Source: VAZQ01 sp963712565
Lineage (GTDB): Bacteria; Pseudomonadota; Alphaproteobacteria; Rhizobiales; Xanthobacteraceae
Length of the DNA stretch: 64,000 nt
Assembly (NCBI GenBank): GCA_963712565.1
Contig: CAVQIP010000034.1
Span: 149,589 to 213,588 of the forward strand
Direction of reading: 5' to 3'
The translations under genes and the position numbers were made by a program. The notes under the pieces are model-generated. The model was not told the origin of the DNA. It saw only the letters and a program-made list of their open reading frames with translations, and did not search any database. Below, piece by piece: positions 25,318 to 34,263 of this stretch (position 1 is its first letter; every line of letters begins with the position of its first letter).

Positions 25318-26094
25318 TCACACCTTCTCCTCGATCACGCTAATGCGCACGTCGTCCTCGATCAGCCGCCAGATGTGGTCCACATAGCGCACGAATTCGG
25401 GGGTGCGTTTGAGGGCGAGCGCGCGCGGACGCGGAAACTCGATCGCCACACTCTCCCGCAGCCGGCCGGGCCGGCGCGCGAAGACCAGCACCCGGTCGGA
25501 CAGGAACACCGCCTCGTCGATCTGATGCGTGACGAACAGGACGGTCTTGCGCCCCTCCTCCCAGATGCGCATCAGCTCGGTCTGCATGATCTCGCGGGTC
25601 TGCGCGTCGAGCGAGGAGAACGGCTCGTCCATCAAAAGGATCTCCGGGTCGATGGCGAGCGCCCGGGCGAGGTTGACGCGCTGACGCATGCCCCCCGAGA
25701 GCTGGCGCGGATGATAGTCCTCGAATTCCTCGAGCCCGACGAGCTTCAGGAGCTCCATCGTTCGCTGCCGTTCGGCTGGGCCTACCCGGCCCGCGACCTC
25801 GCGTCCGATGATCGCGTTGGCGAACACCGTGCGCCAGGGCAAGAGACTGTCGCTCTGGAACACGAAGCCGCGATCGCCACCCGGGGTACGCACCACGCGG
25901 CCGTCAAGCGCCACCTCGCCGGAGCTTGCCGGCTCGAGTCCCGCGACGATGCGCAGGAACGTGGTCTTGCCGCAGCCCGAGGGGCCGACGACGCCGATGA
26001 ATTCCCCTCGGCCGACCGCGAGATTGATCGCCTGCAGCGCGTGCAGGTCGCCGAAGGTCTTTCCGAGATTGGAGATTTCGAGCTTCGGCGCCAT
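25318..26094 (-). CDS. ABC transporter ATP-binding protein (SsuB/TauB type)
   Basis: A 258-residue cytoplasmic ATPase. Walker A is GPSGCGKTT (residues 37-45), the Q-loop Gln is at 80 (FVFQSDSLLPWRTV), the signature is QLSGGMRQRV and Walker B is ILLMDEPFSSLD. The switch His lies in FVTHQIDEAVFLSDRV. The family energises import of sulfonates, nitrate, taurine or pyrimidine precursors. It is 10 bases after the permease gene in the operon. Confidence 0.92.
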   Translation of the reverse strand: MAPKLEISNLGKTFGDLHALQAINLAVGRGEFIGVVGPSGCGKTTFLRIVAGLEPASSGEVALDGRVVRTPGGDRGFVFQSDSLLPWRTVFANAIIGREVAGRVGPAERQRTMELLKLVGLEEFEDYHPRQLSGGMRQRVNLARALAIDPEILLMDEPFSSLDAQTREIMQTELMRIWEEGRKTVLFVTHQIDEAVFLSDRVLVFARRPGRLRESVAIEFPRPRALALKRTPEFVRYVDHIWRLIEDDVRISVIEEKV

Positions 26095-26104
26095 GTCGCG
26101 AACG

Positions 26105-26920
26105 CTAATCCTTGGTCCAGGGCACGAGCCGGTTCTCGAGCCAGCCGAAGCCCGCGGTGAGCGTGATCCCGGCGGCCGCGAGCACGATCACGCCGGCAAA
26201 CAGCTCGGGCATGTTGAAGGCGTCCGCCGATTGGGCGATCAGCCGGCCCAGTCCGGCGCGCGAGCCGAACAACTCCGCCACCACGACGCCGATCAGACCA
26301 CGGCCAATGCCGAGCTTGAGCCCGGCCAGGATGAAGGGCACCGCCGACGGCAGCGACACCTTGAAGAAAATCTGCCGTGGCGTGGCTCCGAACGAGCGCA
26401 GCATTTCGATCAGCCGCTCGCTGGTCGTGCGCAGTCCCGCCTCGGTATTGATGGTCACCGGAAACAGCACCAGAAAGATGACCACCAGCACCTTCGACCA
26501 GATGCCGATGCCGAGCCAGAGGATGAACAGTGGAGCCAGCGCAATCGTCGGCGTAGCGTAGAGGCCGGAGATCCAGGGCTGCAATATCCGCTTCATGGTG
26601 GCGCTTTCGGCCATGGCGAATCCGACGATCACACCGAGCACGCTTGCGATCACGTAACCGAGCGCGAACTCGATCGCGCTGATCTGCATGTGCCGCCACA
26701 GCTCGCCGCTCCGCGCGAGCGCCGCGATCGCTGCGAAGATCTGCGAAGGAGCGGCGAGGAAAAGCGCGTTGGCGACGAGATACCGGCTCACCAGCTCCCA
26801 CAGCAGGAGCCCGCCCAGGACCGAGAGAATGCCGGCGAGGTAGAGGCGCGGCAGCGCGACGCCAATGCCCCGGCGCGCCTGCGCTGGCTGCTGCCGCGCC
26901 ACGCCTTCGACTCCGCTCAT
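26105..26920 (-). CDS. ABC transporter permease (SsuC/TauC type)
   Basis: A 271-residue permease with six predicted helices and the cytoplasmic EAA-like loop for the ATPase (SERLIEMLRSFGATPRQIFF), followed by VSLPSAVPFILAGLKLGIGR. ATG 26920 follows the binding-protein stop by 7 bases. It forms a complete importer with the genes on either side. Confidence 0.9.
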   Translation of the reverse strand: MSGVEGVARQQPAQARRGIGVALPRLYLAGILSVLGGLLLWELVSRYLVANALFLAAPSQIFAAIAALARSGELWRHMQISAIEFALGYVIASVLGVIVGFAMAESATMKRILQPWISGLYATPTIALAPLFILWLGIGIWSKVLVVIFLVLFPVTINTEAGLRTTSERLIEMLRSFGATPRQIFFKVSLPSAVPFILAGLKLGIGRGLIGVVVAELFGSRAGLGRLIAQSADAFNMPELFAGVIVLAAAGITLTAGFGWLENRLVPWTKD

Positions 26921-26927
26921 GGACAAT

Positions 26928-27899
26928 CTAGTCCGTCAGCTGGGTCACACCCGGCAACACGAAACGTTCGACATCGGTCGAGCCGTCGATGTCACCGAGA
27001 TCTTTGAGTGCCTTGAGCAGTGCCCCCATCTTGGTCCTGGAGACCCTGCCCGTGTTCTCGAAGAACTCATTCTTGTGCAGGAAGTCGTAGGAGCGGGCGA
27101 CGTCATTCTCCTTGAGCTTGCTGGCGTCCACCATGATCTTGATCGCCTCGGCCCGGTTCTGCGGGTCGGAGAACCAAGCCATGCTCTTGTTGTGGACCGA
27201 AAGCACCTTCGCAAGCGTGCTCTTGTGGGAGCTGGCCCAGCCGCGGCCGACCACCGCGCCGGCGAACGGCAGCTCCCTGGCATAGTCGATGGTGAGGCCG
27301 AGATTGGTGAATCCCGCCGACTCCGCGTAGAAATTGAACGGCGGGAGCAGGATCGCGGCATCGACGGCGCCTCCCTGCAGTGCCGAGAAGCGAGCCGAGG
27401 TCGCGCCCGCGAACACGGTGTCGTAATCACCGGGCTTGAGCCCGTTCGGCCCCGCCATGCGCTCGAGATAGATGCGCGTGATATCTTTCGGACCGCCGAT
27501 CGAGATGGTCTTGCCCTTGAGGTCGGCCCAGCGCTTGATGGCGGGCTTGGCGAGCACCGCATAGGGTGGCGCCTGCATCTCGATGCGCACGATAGCGATG
27601 GCGGCGCCCTTGTCGATGGCGCGGATCGGATCGGCAAGCCCGGTCGACAAGGCGACATCGAGGGAGCCGGCGGTGAGCTGCTGGGACAGCGCCGCGCTCG
27701 ACTGGATGAACACCAGGTCGGGCTTGAGATCCTCGGCGGCGTAATATCCCTTGATGAGCCCGATATAGATCGGCCAGTGGGTGGACGAGACCGCGCCCAC
27801 CATGCCGATGGTGACCGTCTCCGCCCTGGCCAGCGGCGACATGGCAATCGCCGCGCCCGCCAGCAGCGCGCCGAACGCGGTTCTCAGCGATCGGTTCAT
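26928..27899 (-). CDS. ABC transporter substrate-binding protein (NMT1/SsuA type)
   Basis: A 323-residue periplasmic protein with a signal peptide (TAFGALLAGAAIAMSPLARA). The fold-typical start ETVTIGMVGAVSSTHWPIYI and GYYAAEDLKPDLVFIQSSAA are NMT1/THI5-like features. Such proteins bind sulfonates, thiamine-pyrimidine precursors or hydantoin-like ligands. ATG 27899 has AAGGAGGAGATC upstream. It follows the deacetylase-like gene by 11 bases and precedes the permease by 7, so the operon is tight. Confidence 0.88.
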   Translation of the reverse strand: MNRSLRTAFGALLAGAAIAMSPLARAETVTIGMVGAVSSTHWPIYIGLIKGYYAAEDLKPDLVFIQSSAALSQQLTAGSLDVALSTGLADPIRAIDKGAAIAIVRIEMQAPPYAVLAKPAIKRWADLKGKTISIGGPKDITRIYLERMAGPNGLKPGDYDTVFAGATSARFSALQGGAVDAAILLPPFNFYAESAGFTNLGLTIDYARELPFAGAVVGRGWASSHKSTLAKVLSVHNKSMAWFSDPQNRAEAIKIMVDASKLKENDVARSYDFLHKNEFFENTGRVSRTKMGALLKALKDLGDIDGSTDVERFVLPGVTQLTD

Positions 27900-27910
27900 G
27901 ATCTCCTCCT

Positions 27911-28795
27911 TCATTGCTTGTCGACCTGCGCGCGATAATAGCGCGCGATCTCGGCGCCCGTCGCCTTCCACACCCGCGCGTGCCGGCAGATATAGCCGAG
28001 CGCTGCGTCGAAGGCATCGATGCGATGCGGCACGCCCGTTAGATAAGGATGCAGCGCGATCGCCATGACGCGACCCAATTCCGCGCCCTCGCGATAGAGC
28101 ACGTCGAACTGGCGGCAGATCATTTCCCGGAACTCGTCGGCGGTGCGGTGCGCGCGCTCGAACACCGGCTTGTCGTTGATCTCGTGGCTGTACGGCACGC
28201 AGATGAGCCGTCGCCCGCCATCGAGGCTCATGACGTAGGGCTGCTCATCATTGGTCCAGTCGCAGACATATTCGGCGCCTTCGGCCGCGAGCAGATCCAG
28301 CGTATTCCAGGTCTCCTGCAGGCCCGAGCCGAGCCAGCCGACCGGGCGCGTACCGGTGGCTTGCGCGATCGTCGCCAGCGTGCGCCGGATGATGGCCTTT
28401 TCCTCGCCCGCCGGCGCTTCGTTGAGGCGGCGGGTATTGCTCTCGCAATGACCCATCCACTCCCAGCCGAGCTTCCGACCCTCTTCGATGATCTCGGGGT
28501 GGTGGGCGCACAGATCGCTGTTGAGCGCGACGGTACCCCGAACGCCGTGGCGGTCGAGCACCTGCATCAGCCGAAACACGCCGACCCGATTGCCGTAGTC
28601 GCGCGCCGACCAGGACGGGATGTCGGGAACCGGTGTGCCCGGCCCGCCGGAGCCGGCCGGCACCTTCTCCATGAGCGAGAAGAATTCGATGTTCGGGATC
28701 ACCCAGAGCGCGACATAGGCGTTGTCCGGCCAGGTCAGGCGCGGCCGTCGGATGATGGGCGAATAGGGAAACGGGCCGTAGGGCGCGGGCTTCAT
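27911..28795 (-). CDS. Polysaccharide-deacetylase-fold enzyme (PuuE/allantoinase-like)
   Basis: 294 residues in the NodB-like fold. Visible elements are the first-strand region NAYVALWVIPNIEFFSLMEK, NRVGVFRLMQVLDRHGVRGT, NSDLCAHHPEIIEEGRKLGW, MGHCESNTRRLNE and ALHPYLTGVPHRID. The sequence is closer to metal-free or PuuE-type amidohydrolases than to peptidoglycan deacetylases. In this operon, between a cysteine hydrolase and a SsuACB-type importer, a role in opening or deacylating an N-containing compound is likely (inference). ATG 28795 is chosen; an upstream in-frame start at 28855 is less likely. Confidence 0.8.
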   Translation of the reverse strand: MKPAPYGPFPYSPIIRRPRLTWPDNAYVALWVIPNIEFFSLMEKVPAGSGGPGTPVPDIPSWSARDYGNRVGVFRLMQVLDRHGVRGTVALNSDLCAHHPEIIEEGRKLGWEWMGHCESNTRRLNEAPAGEEKAIIRRTLATIAQATGTRPVGWLGSGLQETWNTLDLLAAEGAEYVCDWTNDEQPYVMSLDGGRRLICVPYSHEINDKPVFERAHRTADEFREMICRQFDVLYREGAELGRVMAIALHPYLTGVPHRIDAFDAALGYICRHARVWKATGAEIARYYRAQVDKQ

Positions 28796-28888
28796 CGCAT
28801 GCCACCGCACCCGATCGCGTGCCGGATCCGGCGGGCCATGCGCACCGATGCGCAACGCGCTCGGTAACCGATCGGATCTGCCATCGGC

Positions 28889-29593
28889 TCAGCTCGCCTT
28901 CTTGACCGCCATGCCGTCGAGATGTGCGACCACCTGCTCGAGGTGCATCACGTCCACATATTTGTGATGCATGTCGAACAGGTTGACCTTGTGAGACAGG
29001 ATGCTGCGGTCGAAGCAGCACTCCTCCACCAGCACGACGTGAAAGCCGAGGGAATAGGCATCGACCGCGGTCGCGCGCACGCAGCCGGAGGTGCTTTCGC
29101 CGCAGATGATCAGCGTCTGCACGCCGAGCTGGGTGAGATGCGCCACCAGCGGTGTGCCGAAGAACACGCTCGCGCGCTGCTTGGTGATGATGACATCCTG
29201 CAGTTGCGGCTTGAATTCCGGCCGGATGGCGAAATCGGCCGGATCGACCGGCGGCTTGTTGCGCTTGGTCGCTGTCACCAGGCTCGGGCGGCTCTCCGCG
29301 CGCACGTCTCCGGTCGAATAGAAAATCGGAAGGCCGGCGGCGCGCGCCGCGGCAAACAGCCGTTTGGTCGGCTCGATCGCGGCAAAGGCATATTCGCCGC
29401 AGCTGTTGGGATGGGTCTTGGCGAGCTCCGCCGGCGGCCGCGGTCCGCCGCGATAGACGACGTCGTAAAGATCGACCGCGAGCAATGCCGGGGCCGGGCC
29501 GACAAAAACCTTGCGCCGGTAGCAGGAATACACCTCCAGCACGTCAGGCGTGACGATGTCCTTCCAGCAATGGTCTTCGAAATCGTCGCTCAT
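28889..29593 (-). CDS. Isochorismatase-family cysteine hydrolase
   Basis: 234 residues. The catalytic triad of the family is present: Asp41 (LLAVDLYDVVY), Lys138 (VIITKQRASVFFGT) and Cys171 (GESTSGCVRATAVDAY), with the cis-peptide region just before it. Relatives include N-carbamoylsarcosine amidase, nicotinamidase and ureidoacrylate or biuret hydrolases, all amide-cleaving. The extended N-terminus (~30 residues, DDFEDHCWKDIVTPDVLEVY) is like N-carbamoylsarcosine-amidase-type proteins. It is first in the six-gene minus-strand cluster. Confidence 0.85.
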   Translation of the reverse strand: MSDDFEDHCWKDIVTPDVLEVYSCYRRKVFVGPAPALLAVDLYDVVYRGGPRPPAELAKTHPNSCGEYAFAAIEPTKRLFAAARAAGLPIFYSTGDVRAESRPSLVTATKRNKPPVDPADFAIRPEFKPQLQDVIITKQRASVFFGTPLVAHLTQLGVQTLIICGESTSGCVRATAVDAYSLGFHVVLVEECCFDRSILSHKVNLFDMHHKYVDVMHLEQVVAHLDGMAVKKAS

Positions 29594-29921
29594 GGTGTTG
29601 CTCCGCGAAGGCTTTGTCGGCGTGACCCGCCCCGAAAACCAATCCATTGAGCCTAGCGGGGTGCGCCGCCGATGTACATTGATCTACGATCGCAGCCGGA
29701 ATGGCGCGACAGGCACAGCAACGTGCACACAACGTTCCGTAAGAGGTTTGGCGTTCACACGCTCAAGTGGCCTGTCACCCTGTCCGCAGCGGCGACGGCG
29801 CGTTCGCGGCATACCTCAAGCAGCGGCGGCCGCAGAGCACTTCCCGCTCCGCGCAAGCTTGACGGCCCATGACGCCGCTCATGCCGAATTCAGCGCAGCC
29901 TCCGACTGCGTCGAGGTCTCG
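29594..29921. other. Intergenic region upstream of the amide-hydrolase operon
   Basis: No credible gene. It must contain the operon promoter (minus strand) and the 3' end of the TonB receptor transcript. No strong hairpin or operator was seen. Confidence 0.35.
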
Positions 29922-32132
29922 TCAAAACTTCATGCCCGCCTTCGCCATGAAGGTCCGTCCCGGCAGCGGATAGGCGCTGTAGGTCCCGACCGAGGGCAGA
30001 CCCGTCAGGAAGTCGAGGGCACTGATGGCGTATTCGAAATAGTGCACGTTGAACAGGTTCTGCACCGAGAACGCCCAGAAGAACCGCTCGTAGGTGCCGC
30101 CGATGCGGACATCCACGAGCGTGAATCCCGGAATCAGTTGCTGCAGGTTCGCCGAGTCGTTGTCCATGCGGCGCGGGCCGACGAAGCGGGCGACCGCGTC
30201 GAACACCAGCCACGTGCTGTAGATGTTCCAGGACACGCCGACGTTCTCCGTCCAGCGCGCGACCAGCGGCACGTCATTGCCGGTGAACGGACCTTCGACG
30301 AAGATCGCCCGCGTATAGGCCAAGCCGACCTTGAACAGCAGCGTCTGCGTCGCTTGCCAGCTTGCGATGGTCTCGACGCCGTAGCGCCGGGTCGGATCGA
30401 GGTTGATGTTGGTGAAGGTTGCGGGGCTGAAGAAAATCTCGTCCTGCAGGTTCATGAGGTAGGCGCTCGTTTGCAGCTCGATGCTGCTGAAGCGAACCCG
30501 AAATCCGGCTTCATAATCGCGCGAGGTCTGCGTGCGCAGAGCAAAATTGGTCGGCGTGCCGAACGGCCCCACGCCCACTCGCTCGTCCACGTTCGGGACG
30601 CGGAAGCTCTGCGCCATGCGCGCGAACAGCCCGAAATACTGATTGACCCGGTGGTCGACGCCGACATGCCAGGCCTGGTGGGTCTCGTGGGTGTCGAACG
30701 GCAGGCCCTGCGGCGTCGCCACGAACCCGCCAGGCGCATCCGGATTGAATTGGTCACGCGCCGTGAGATGGAATTGCTCCACGCGGATGCCGAAGCCCAG
30801 ATCGGTATCGGGCCGCACCCCCAGGGTCTCCATGGCATAGGCGGCGGTGGTGAACTGATGCAGATCGTAGTGGTGAATGGGAGGGTTGCCGCGATGCTGG
30901 GCGCGGTCCGACCCATAGACGGTATCGTAGATGTCTACTCCGGTGAGCAGCTTGCCCTGCGCGCCGGCGAGGTTGTGATTGCTGACCAGCCGCGGCGTCA
31001 CCGAGGCCGTGGTCAGTGTCGTGTCGACAAAGGTATCGAACAGCGATCCGAAGTTGCTGAAAAATCCGGCCTGCTGCTTCTTCTGCCGCACCCCGCCATC
31101 GAGGATCGCCTCGGTGCCCGGCGCCAGGAACCGCGTCACGCCGGCGGTGGCATTGAGTCCCTGCTTGTCGCCGTAGTCGAACGGCGTCGTCGCGCCGCGC
31201 GGGTTGCTCTCGACCAGGCTGAACGTCGGCGTCACCAGGCGGCCGCCGGGCAGACCGAGACGCTGGTCGTCGGCGGACAGGTTGAAATACGCGCTGCCCT
31301 GATCGCCGCTATAGCGGAGGTCGCCAACGCCGTTTTCCTGCCGCAGCCGATTGTTCTCGCGAAAGCCGCTCGAGCTGACGACGTTGCCGTAGGCGGATGC
31401 CGAAGCCGGGCCCCAGGCACCGTTGGCCGATGCCGCGCCTTCGCCGTAGGCGAAGCTGCCGAAGGTGCCCGCCACCCGCGCCGACGGCGGCAAGCCGACG
31501 CCGGTCTTGGTGACAATGTTGATGACGCCGCCCACCGCGCCGGCACCGTACAGCACCGCGCCGCTGTTGCCGCGGGTGATCTCGATGTGATCGATGCTCT
31601 CGCGCGGGATGGTGCTGAGATCGACGCCGATCACGTCGAGATCGTTGATCCGTCGTCCGTTGATGAGCACGAGCGTGTTGCTGGGCGCGGTGGCGCCGAA
31701 GCCGCGCAGATCGACCACGGTCTGCGCGCCGTTCACGTTGCCGAACAAGCTGCGCACCTGGATGCCGGGCTGGCGCGCCAGCACATCCTGGATGGTCTGG
31801 CCGGGCGAACGCTCGATATCGGTCGAGGTGATGATGGTCGTGGACGCGCCGGTGATGGTCGTCCCCGTGGCGATGCCGGAGGGAAGCTCGATGGTGACGT
31901 CACCGGTGCTGACGTCGGTCGTAGGAGCGGGCGTAGGCGTGGGCGCGCGTGTAGCCACTGGCGCGCGTTCGCGCGCGGGCGTCCGCGGCGCGGGCGCCCC
32001 GAGCCGGGTCGAGGTGACGCCGATAGTGGGCAGTTCGAACGGCGCGTCCTGCGCGCCGGCCGCGGTGCAAGTCAAGGCTGCAATGCATCCAAGCAGCGCG
32101 GATTTAAAGTGCCGTCGTGATGTCGTTCCCAT
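29922..32132 (-). CDS. btuB: TonB-dependent outer-membrane receptor, BtuB-like
   Basis: A 736-residue outer-membrane receptor. A signal peptide (ALLGCIAALTCTAAGA) and a Pro/Thr/Ala-rich spacer (~45-75) precede a plug domain (~90-220: QTIQDVLARQPGIQVRSLFG, VLINGRRINDLDVIGVDLST, YGAGAVGGVINIVTK). A beta-barrel follows and ends in the aromatic C-terminal residue typical for Bam insertion (AKAGMKF). A cobalamin riboswitch lies upstream on the same strand, so the ligand is most likely vitamin B12 or a corrinoid. The symbol rests on that link plus receptor family, not on sequence alone. Confidence 0.85.
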   Translation of the reverse strand: MGTTSRRHFKSALLGCIAALTCTAAGAQDAPFELPTIGVTSTRLGAPAPRTPARERAPVATRAPTPTPAPTTDVSTGDVTIELPSGIATGTTITGASTTIITSTDIERSPGQTIQDVLARQPGIQVRSLFGNVNGAQTVVDLRGFGATAPSNTLVLINGRRINDLDVIGVDLSTIPRESIDHIEITRGNSGAVLYGAGAVGGVINIVTKTGVGLPPSARVAGTFGSFAYGEGAASANGAWGPASASAYGNVVSSSGFRENNRLRQENGVGDLRYSGDQGSAYFNLSADDQRLGLPGGRLVTPTFSLVESNPRGATTPFDYGDKQGLNATAGVTRFLAPGTEAILDGGVRQKKQQAGFFSNFGSLFDTFVDTTLTTASVTPRLVSNHNLAGAQGKLLTGVDIYDTVYGSDRAQHRGNPPIHHYDLHQFTTAAYAMETLGVRPDTDLGFGIRVEQFHLTARDQFNPDAPGGFVATPQGLPFDTHETHQAWHVGVDHRVNQYFGLFARMAQSFRVPNVDERVGVGPFGTPTNFALRTQTSRDYEAGFRVRFSSIELQTSAYLMNLQDEIFFSPATFTNINLDPTRRYGVETIASWQATQTLLFKVGLAYTRAIFVEGPFTGNDVPLVARWTENVGVSWNIYSTWLVFDAVARFVGPRRMDNDSANLQQLIPGFTLVDVRIGGTYERFFWAFSVQNLFNVHYFEYAISALDFLTGLPSVGTYSAYPLPGRTFMAKAGMKF

Positions 32133-32379
32133 GACACGCGTCCTTCGTCGGCGGCGCCGCGCAGCATCGCGGGCGCCCGGTGAACAGGGCTAGACGCGAG
32201 GGACGCAAGAGCACGCTTGGCCCGGACTCACCGGCCGGCGCGATACGCCGGCGGCCGTTCGGGCGCAGGTTGCTCAAGCTTGGACTGGTGAAAAACATTG
32301 CACGGCCCTCGCATCGGTTCATCCGTCACCGCTGCGACTAGCCGCTCCGTGTGGTGCTCCCCGCCCACCGGTTGGGTGA

Positions 32380-32570
32380 CTGCGCTGGCAGGTCTCCTGG
32401 CTTGCGGGTCATCACCTCTCGCCCAGCCTTCCCAGTTTCCCAGTGGCTGACGCGGGCGAAAGATTTGCCGCTCACAGTTGCGGGGGCAGCCACGGCCGCG
32501 ACTCGACAACGTCGATTCGACCCGTGTTCCCTCTTGCCTCCCCGGCGCGACCCGGGGAACCAGCACGCGA
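32380..32570 (-). promoter_or_regulatory. Cobalamin (B12) riboswitch
   Basis: Read on the minus strand, the conserved aptamer parts follow in order: the P1 strand TGCTGG (32560-32565), GGTTCCC, GAGGGAACACGGGT, CCCCGCAACTGTGAGCGG, GCCACTGGGAAACTGGGAAG, then AAGCCAGGAGACCTGCC (32387-32403), with CCAGC (32384-32388) closing P1. These are the signature blocks of the class with the B12 box. It lies about 250 bases before the TonB-receptor start and predicts repression of the receptor when cobalamin is plentiful. Confidence 0.92.
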
Positions 32571-33134
32571 CATACATTCCGCGAGCAAGGGCGCGCACGT
32601 CAAGATTTGGCAGCACGATTGCCGCCGACCGACAGCGCAAAATCGCGGGCTGTTGCTTTGCGGCTACAGAATATCGGTGTCGACGTTGGCATAGTGGACC
32701 GGCTTGCGGGCCCTGGGGCACCGCAAGCCGGCTGCCGTGTCGCGCGCCGGCTACGCATACTGCCAGCTACGCGATACCCCGCTGTCAGTACAAACCCGGC
32801 GTGGACACGGACCTCGGGGACGACGAAGCCCCTGTGCTTCGCAGATGCCTGTGCGGGCGGACGGCCCCCGCGACAATAAGGTCGATTGTCCATCGTAGGC
32901 CTGCGAGCCTTAACGCTTGCTAAAGGGCGGAGCAGGATGGCACCGCCCAACCGAATTCCGCCGAGAACGTAAACGCGCACGGCATCGACTGCTTGGCGAT
33001 GGGACACTTCCCTCGTCGCGCGGCGAACCCGGCAGGCCGGAATGCCCGGCCGATGGCTGGAGCTCTGTCAGGTCGAGCTATGGGCAATTTCCCTGCGCGG
33101 ATGACGACGTAGATCCCTTTACCTCTTCGTCCCT
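32571..33134. other. Gap with an 11-bp inverted repeat
   Basis: No convincing gene. CCGGCTTGCGG (32699-32709) and CCGCAAGCCGG (32721-32731) form a perfect 11-bp hairpin with an 11-base loop; no T-tract follows on either strand, so it is not a standard terminator. The promoter for the riboswitch transcript should lie just above 32570. Confidence 0.4.
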
Positions 33135-33488
33135 TCATCCGGTCACGGCCGGCGCAGTCTCCGCCATGAGCCAATCGAGATAGCCCTGATCGACGCTCTC
33201 GACCGGGATCACCAGGACCGCAGGCGTCGTATAGGAATGCATCTCTTTTACCGCCGCACGGACGGGCTCGGCGAGCGAGCTGCGGGTCTTGATGATCATC
33301 ACCACTTCCTCACCGCGCTCGACCGCGCCTTGCCACCAATAGTGCGAGATCATACCGGGAAGGATGTTCACGCATGCACACAGGCGCCGCTCGACGAGCG
33401 CACGCCCGGCCTGCTCCGCCTCGACAATCGAGGGATAGGTCGTATAAACCATAACCGCTTGATCTGACTGAGGCGCGTTCGTGAGCAT
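33135..33488 (-). CDS. cutA: Divalent-cation tolerance protein CutA
   Basis: 117 residues, the normal length. Family blocks are MVYTTYPSIVEAEQAGRALV, RRLCACVNILPGMISHYWW, GEEVVMIIKTRSS and HSYTTPAVLVIPVESVDQGYL. CutA forms a trimeric ferredoxin-like protein linked to copper/divalent-metal tolerance in E. coli, though its role is disputed. ATG 33488 (MLTNAPQ) fits the family length; an upstream start at 33548 would add 20 unlikely residues. Confidence 0.92.
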   Translation of the reverse strand: MLTNAPQSDQAVMVYTTYPSIVEAEQAGRALVERRLCACVNILPGMISHYWWQGAVERGEEVVMIIKTRSSLAEPVRAAVKEMHSYTTPAVLVIPVESVDQGYLDWLMAETAPAVTG

Positions 33489-33612
33489 GGAGAGAAACTT
33501 AGGCGCGAGTGCAAGCACCTGTCCACCCATTCTCGACAAGGACGGCAACGGCGGTGGCCCCTCCCCGCCCCAGAACTAATGCACGGCGCGTGTGTAGGCG
33601 CGGAGGGAGAAA

Positions 33613-34233
33613 ATGAAAACATCAGACTGGATCGCCGCGGCCGGCGTCCTTGGCACGTGGGCCTATTGCTGCTTTGGCCCTTTGGGGCGATTTGTTCAAA
33701 TCATGGTTTCCATTCTTGGACCCGCTCTGACGATTGAACCAATCGGATTGAGTGACCTGGTTACGCAAAACAACGGGTTGAAGGCGCGCTACCATTTCCT
33801 ACGCGTGAAGAACACGCGGCCTCGGCAGTTCCCCGCACATGAGGTCCGGCTCCTGATTACTCGTGTCGAAAAACCGGATGCGGCGGGGCGGCCGATTACG
33901 GTATTTGGGGAACCGGTTGCAGTAACTTGGGTGCGGCAAGAGACTTTCGGACAATTACGAACAATTGGATGGGATGCAGACGCAAACCTATTGTGGGTGC
34001 GGGAGGATGGCTGGTTTCAGTTCGAGTTGATGGGTCCGGGATGGCCCAACCATTTTCCGCCTCCCCAAGCAAGTGGGCGTGCAGACTTTTGGGTCACCGT
34101 ACAGGCTCGATCAATCGAAGCAGACAGCCGGCCGCGCCGATTTAAGGTCGCATGGGACGGGCAATGGCAGGAAGGGGCAAGTGAAATCGAAAAGCACCTT
34201 GTCGTCTCGCCTGATCCGCCGACAGACCTTTAG
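33613..34233 (+). CDS. 206-residue hypothetical protein with N-terminal membrane anchor
   Basis: ATG 33613 follows GGAGGGAGAAA. A hydrophobic segment at residues ~8-45 (WIAAAGVLGTWAYCCFGPLG, FVQIMVSILGPALTI) anchors a soluble domain with a beta-rich pattern (ARYHFLRVKNTRPRQFPAHE, VRLLITRVEKPDAAGRPITV). Its GC content is lower than the core genes nearby, which hints at acquisition. I do not recognise the family. Confidence 0.6.
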   Translation: MKTSDWIAAAGVLGTWAYCCFGPLGRFVQIMVSILGPALTIEPIGLSDLVTQNNGLKARYHFLRVKNTRPRQFPAHEVRLLITRVEKPDAAGRPITVFGEPVAVTWVRQETFGQLRTIGWDADANLLWVREDGWFQFELMGPGWPNHFPPPQASGRADFWVTVQARSIEADSRPRRFKVAWDGQWQEGASEIEKHLVVSPDPPTDL

Positions 34234-34263
34234 GCGAGCAGACACCCGCAGAAAGCCAATGAC

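Noticed and set aside
29550..32120. 856-codon open frame on the plus strand
   Set aside because: It is antisense to the TonB receptor and open because of the high GC and codon bias; the minus-strand product has all family motifs, a signal peptide and an upstream riboswitch.
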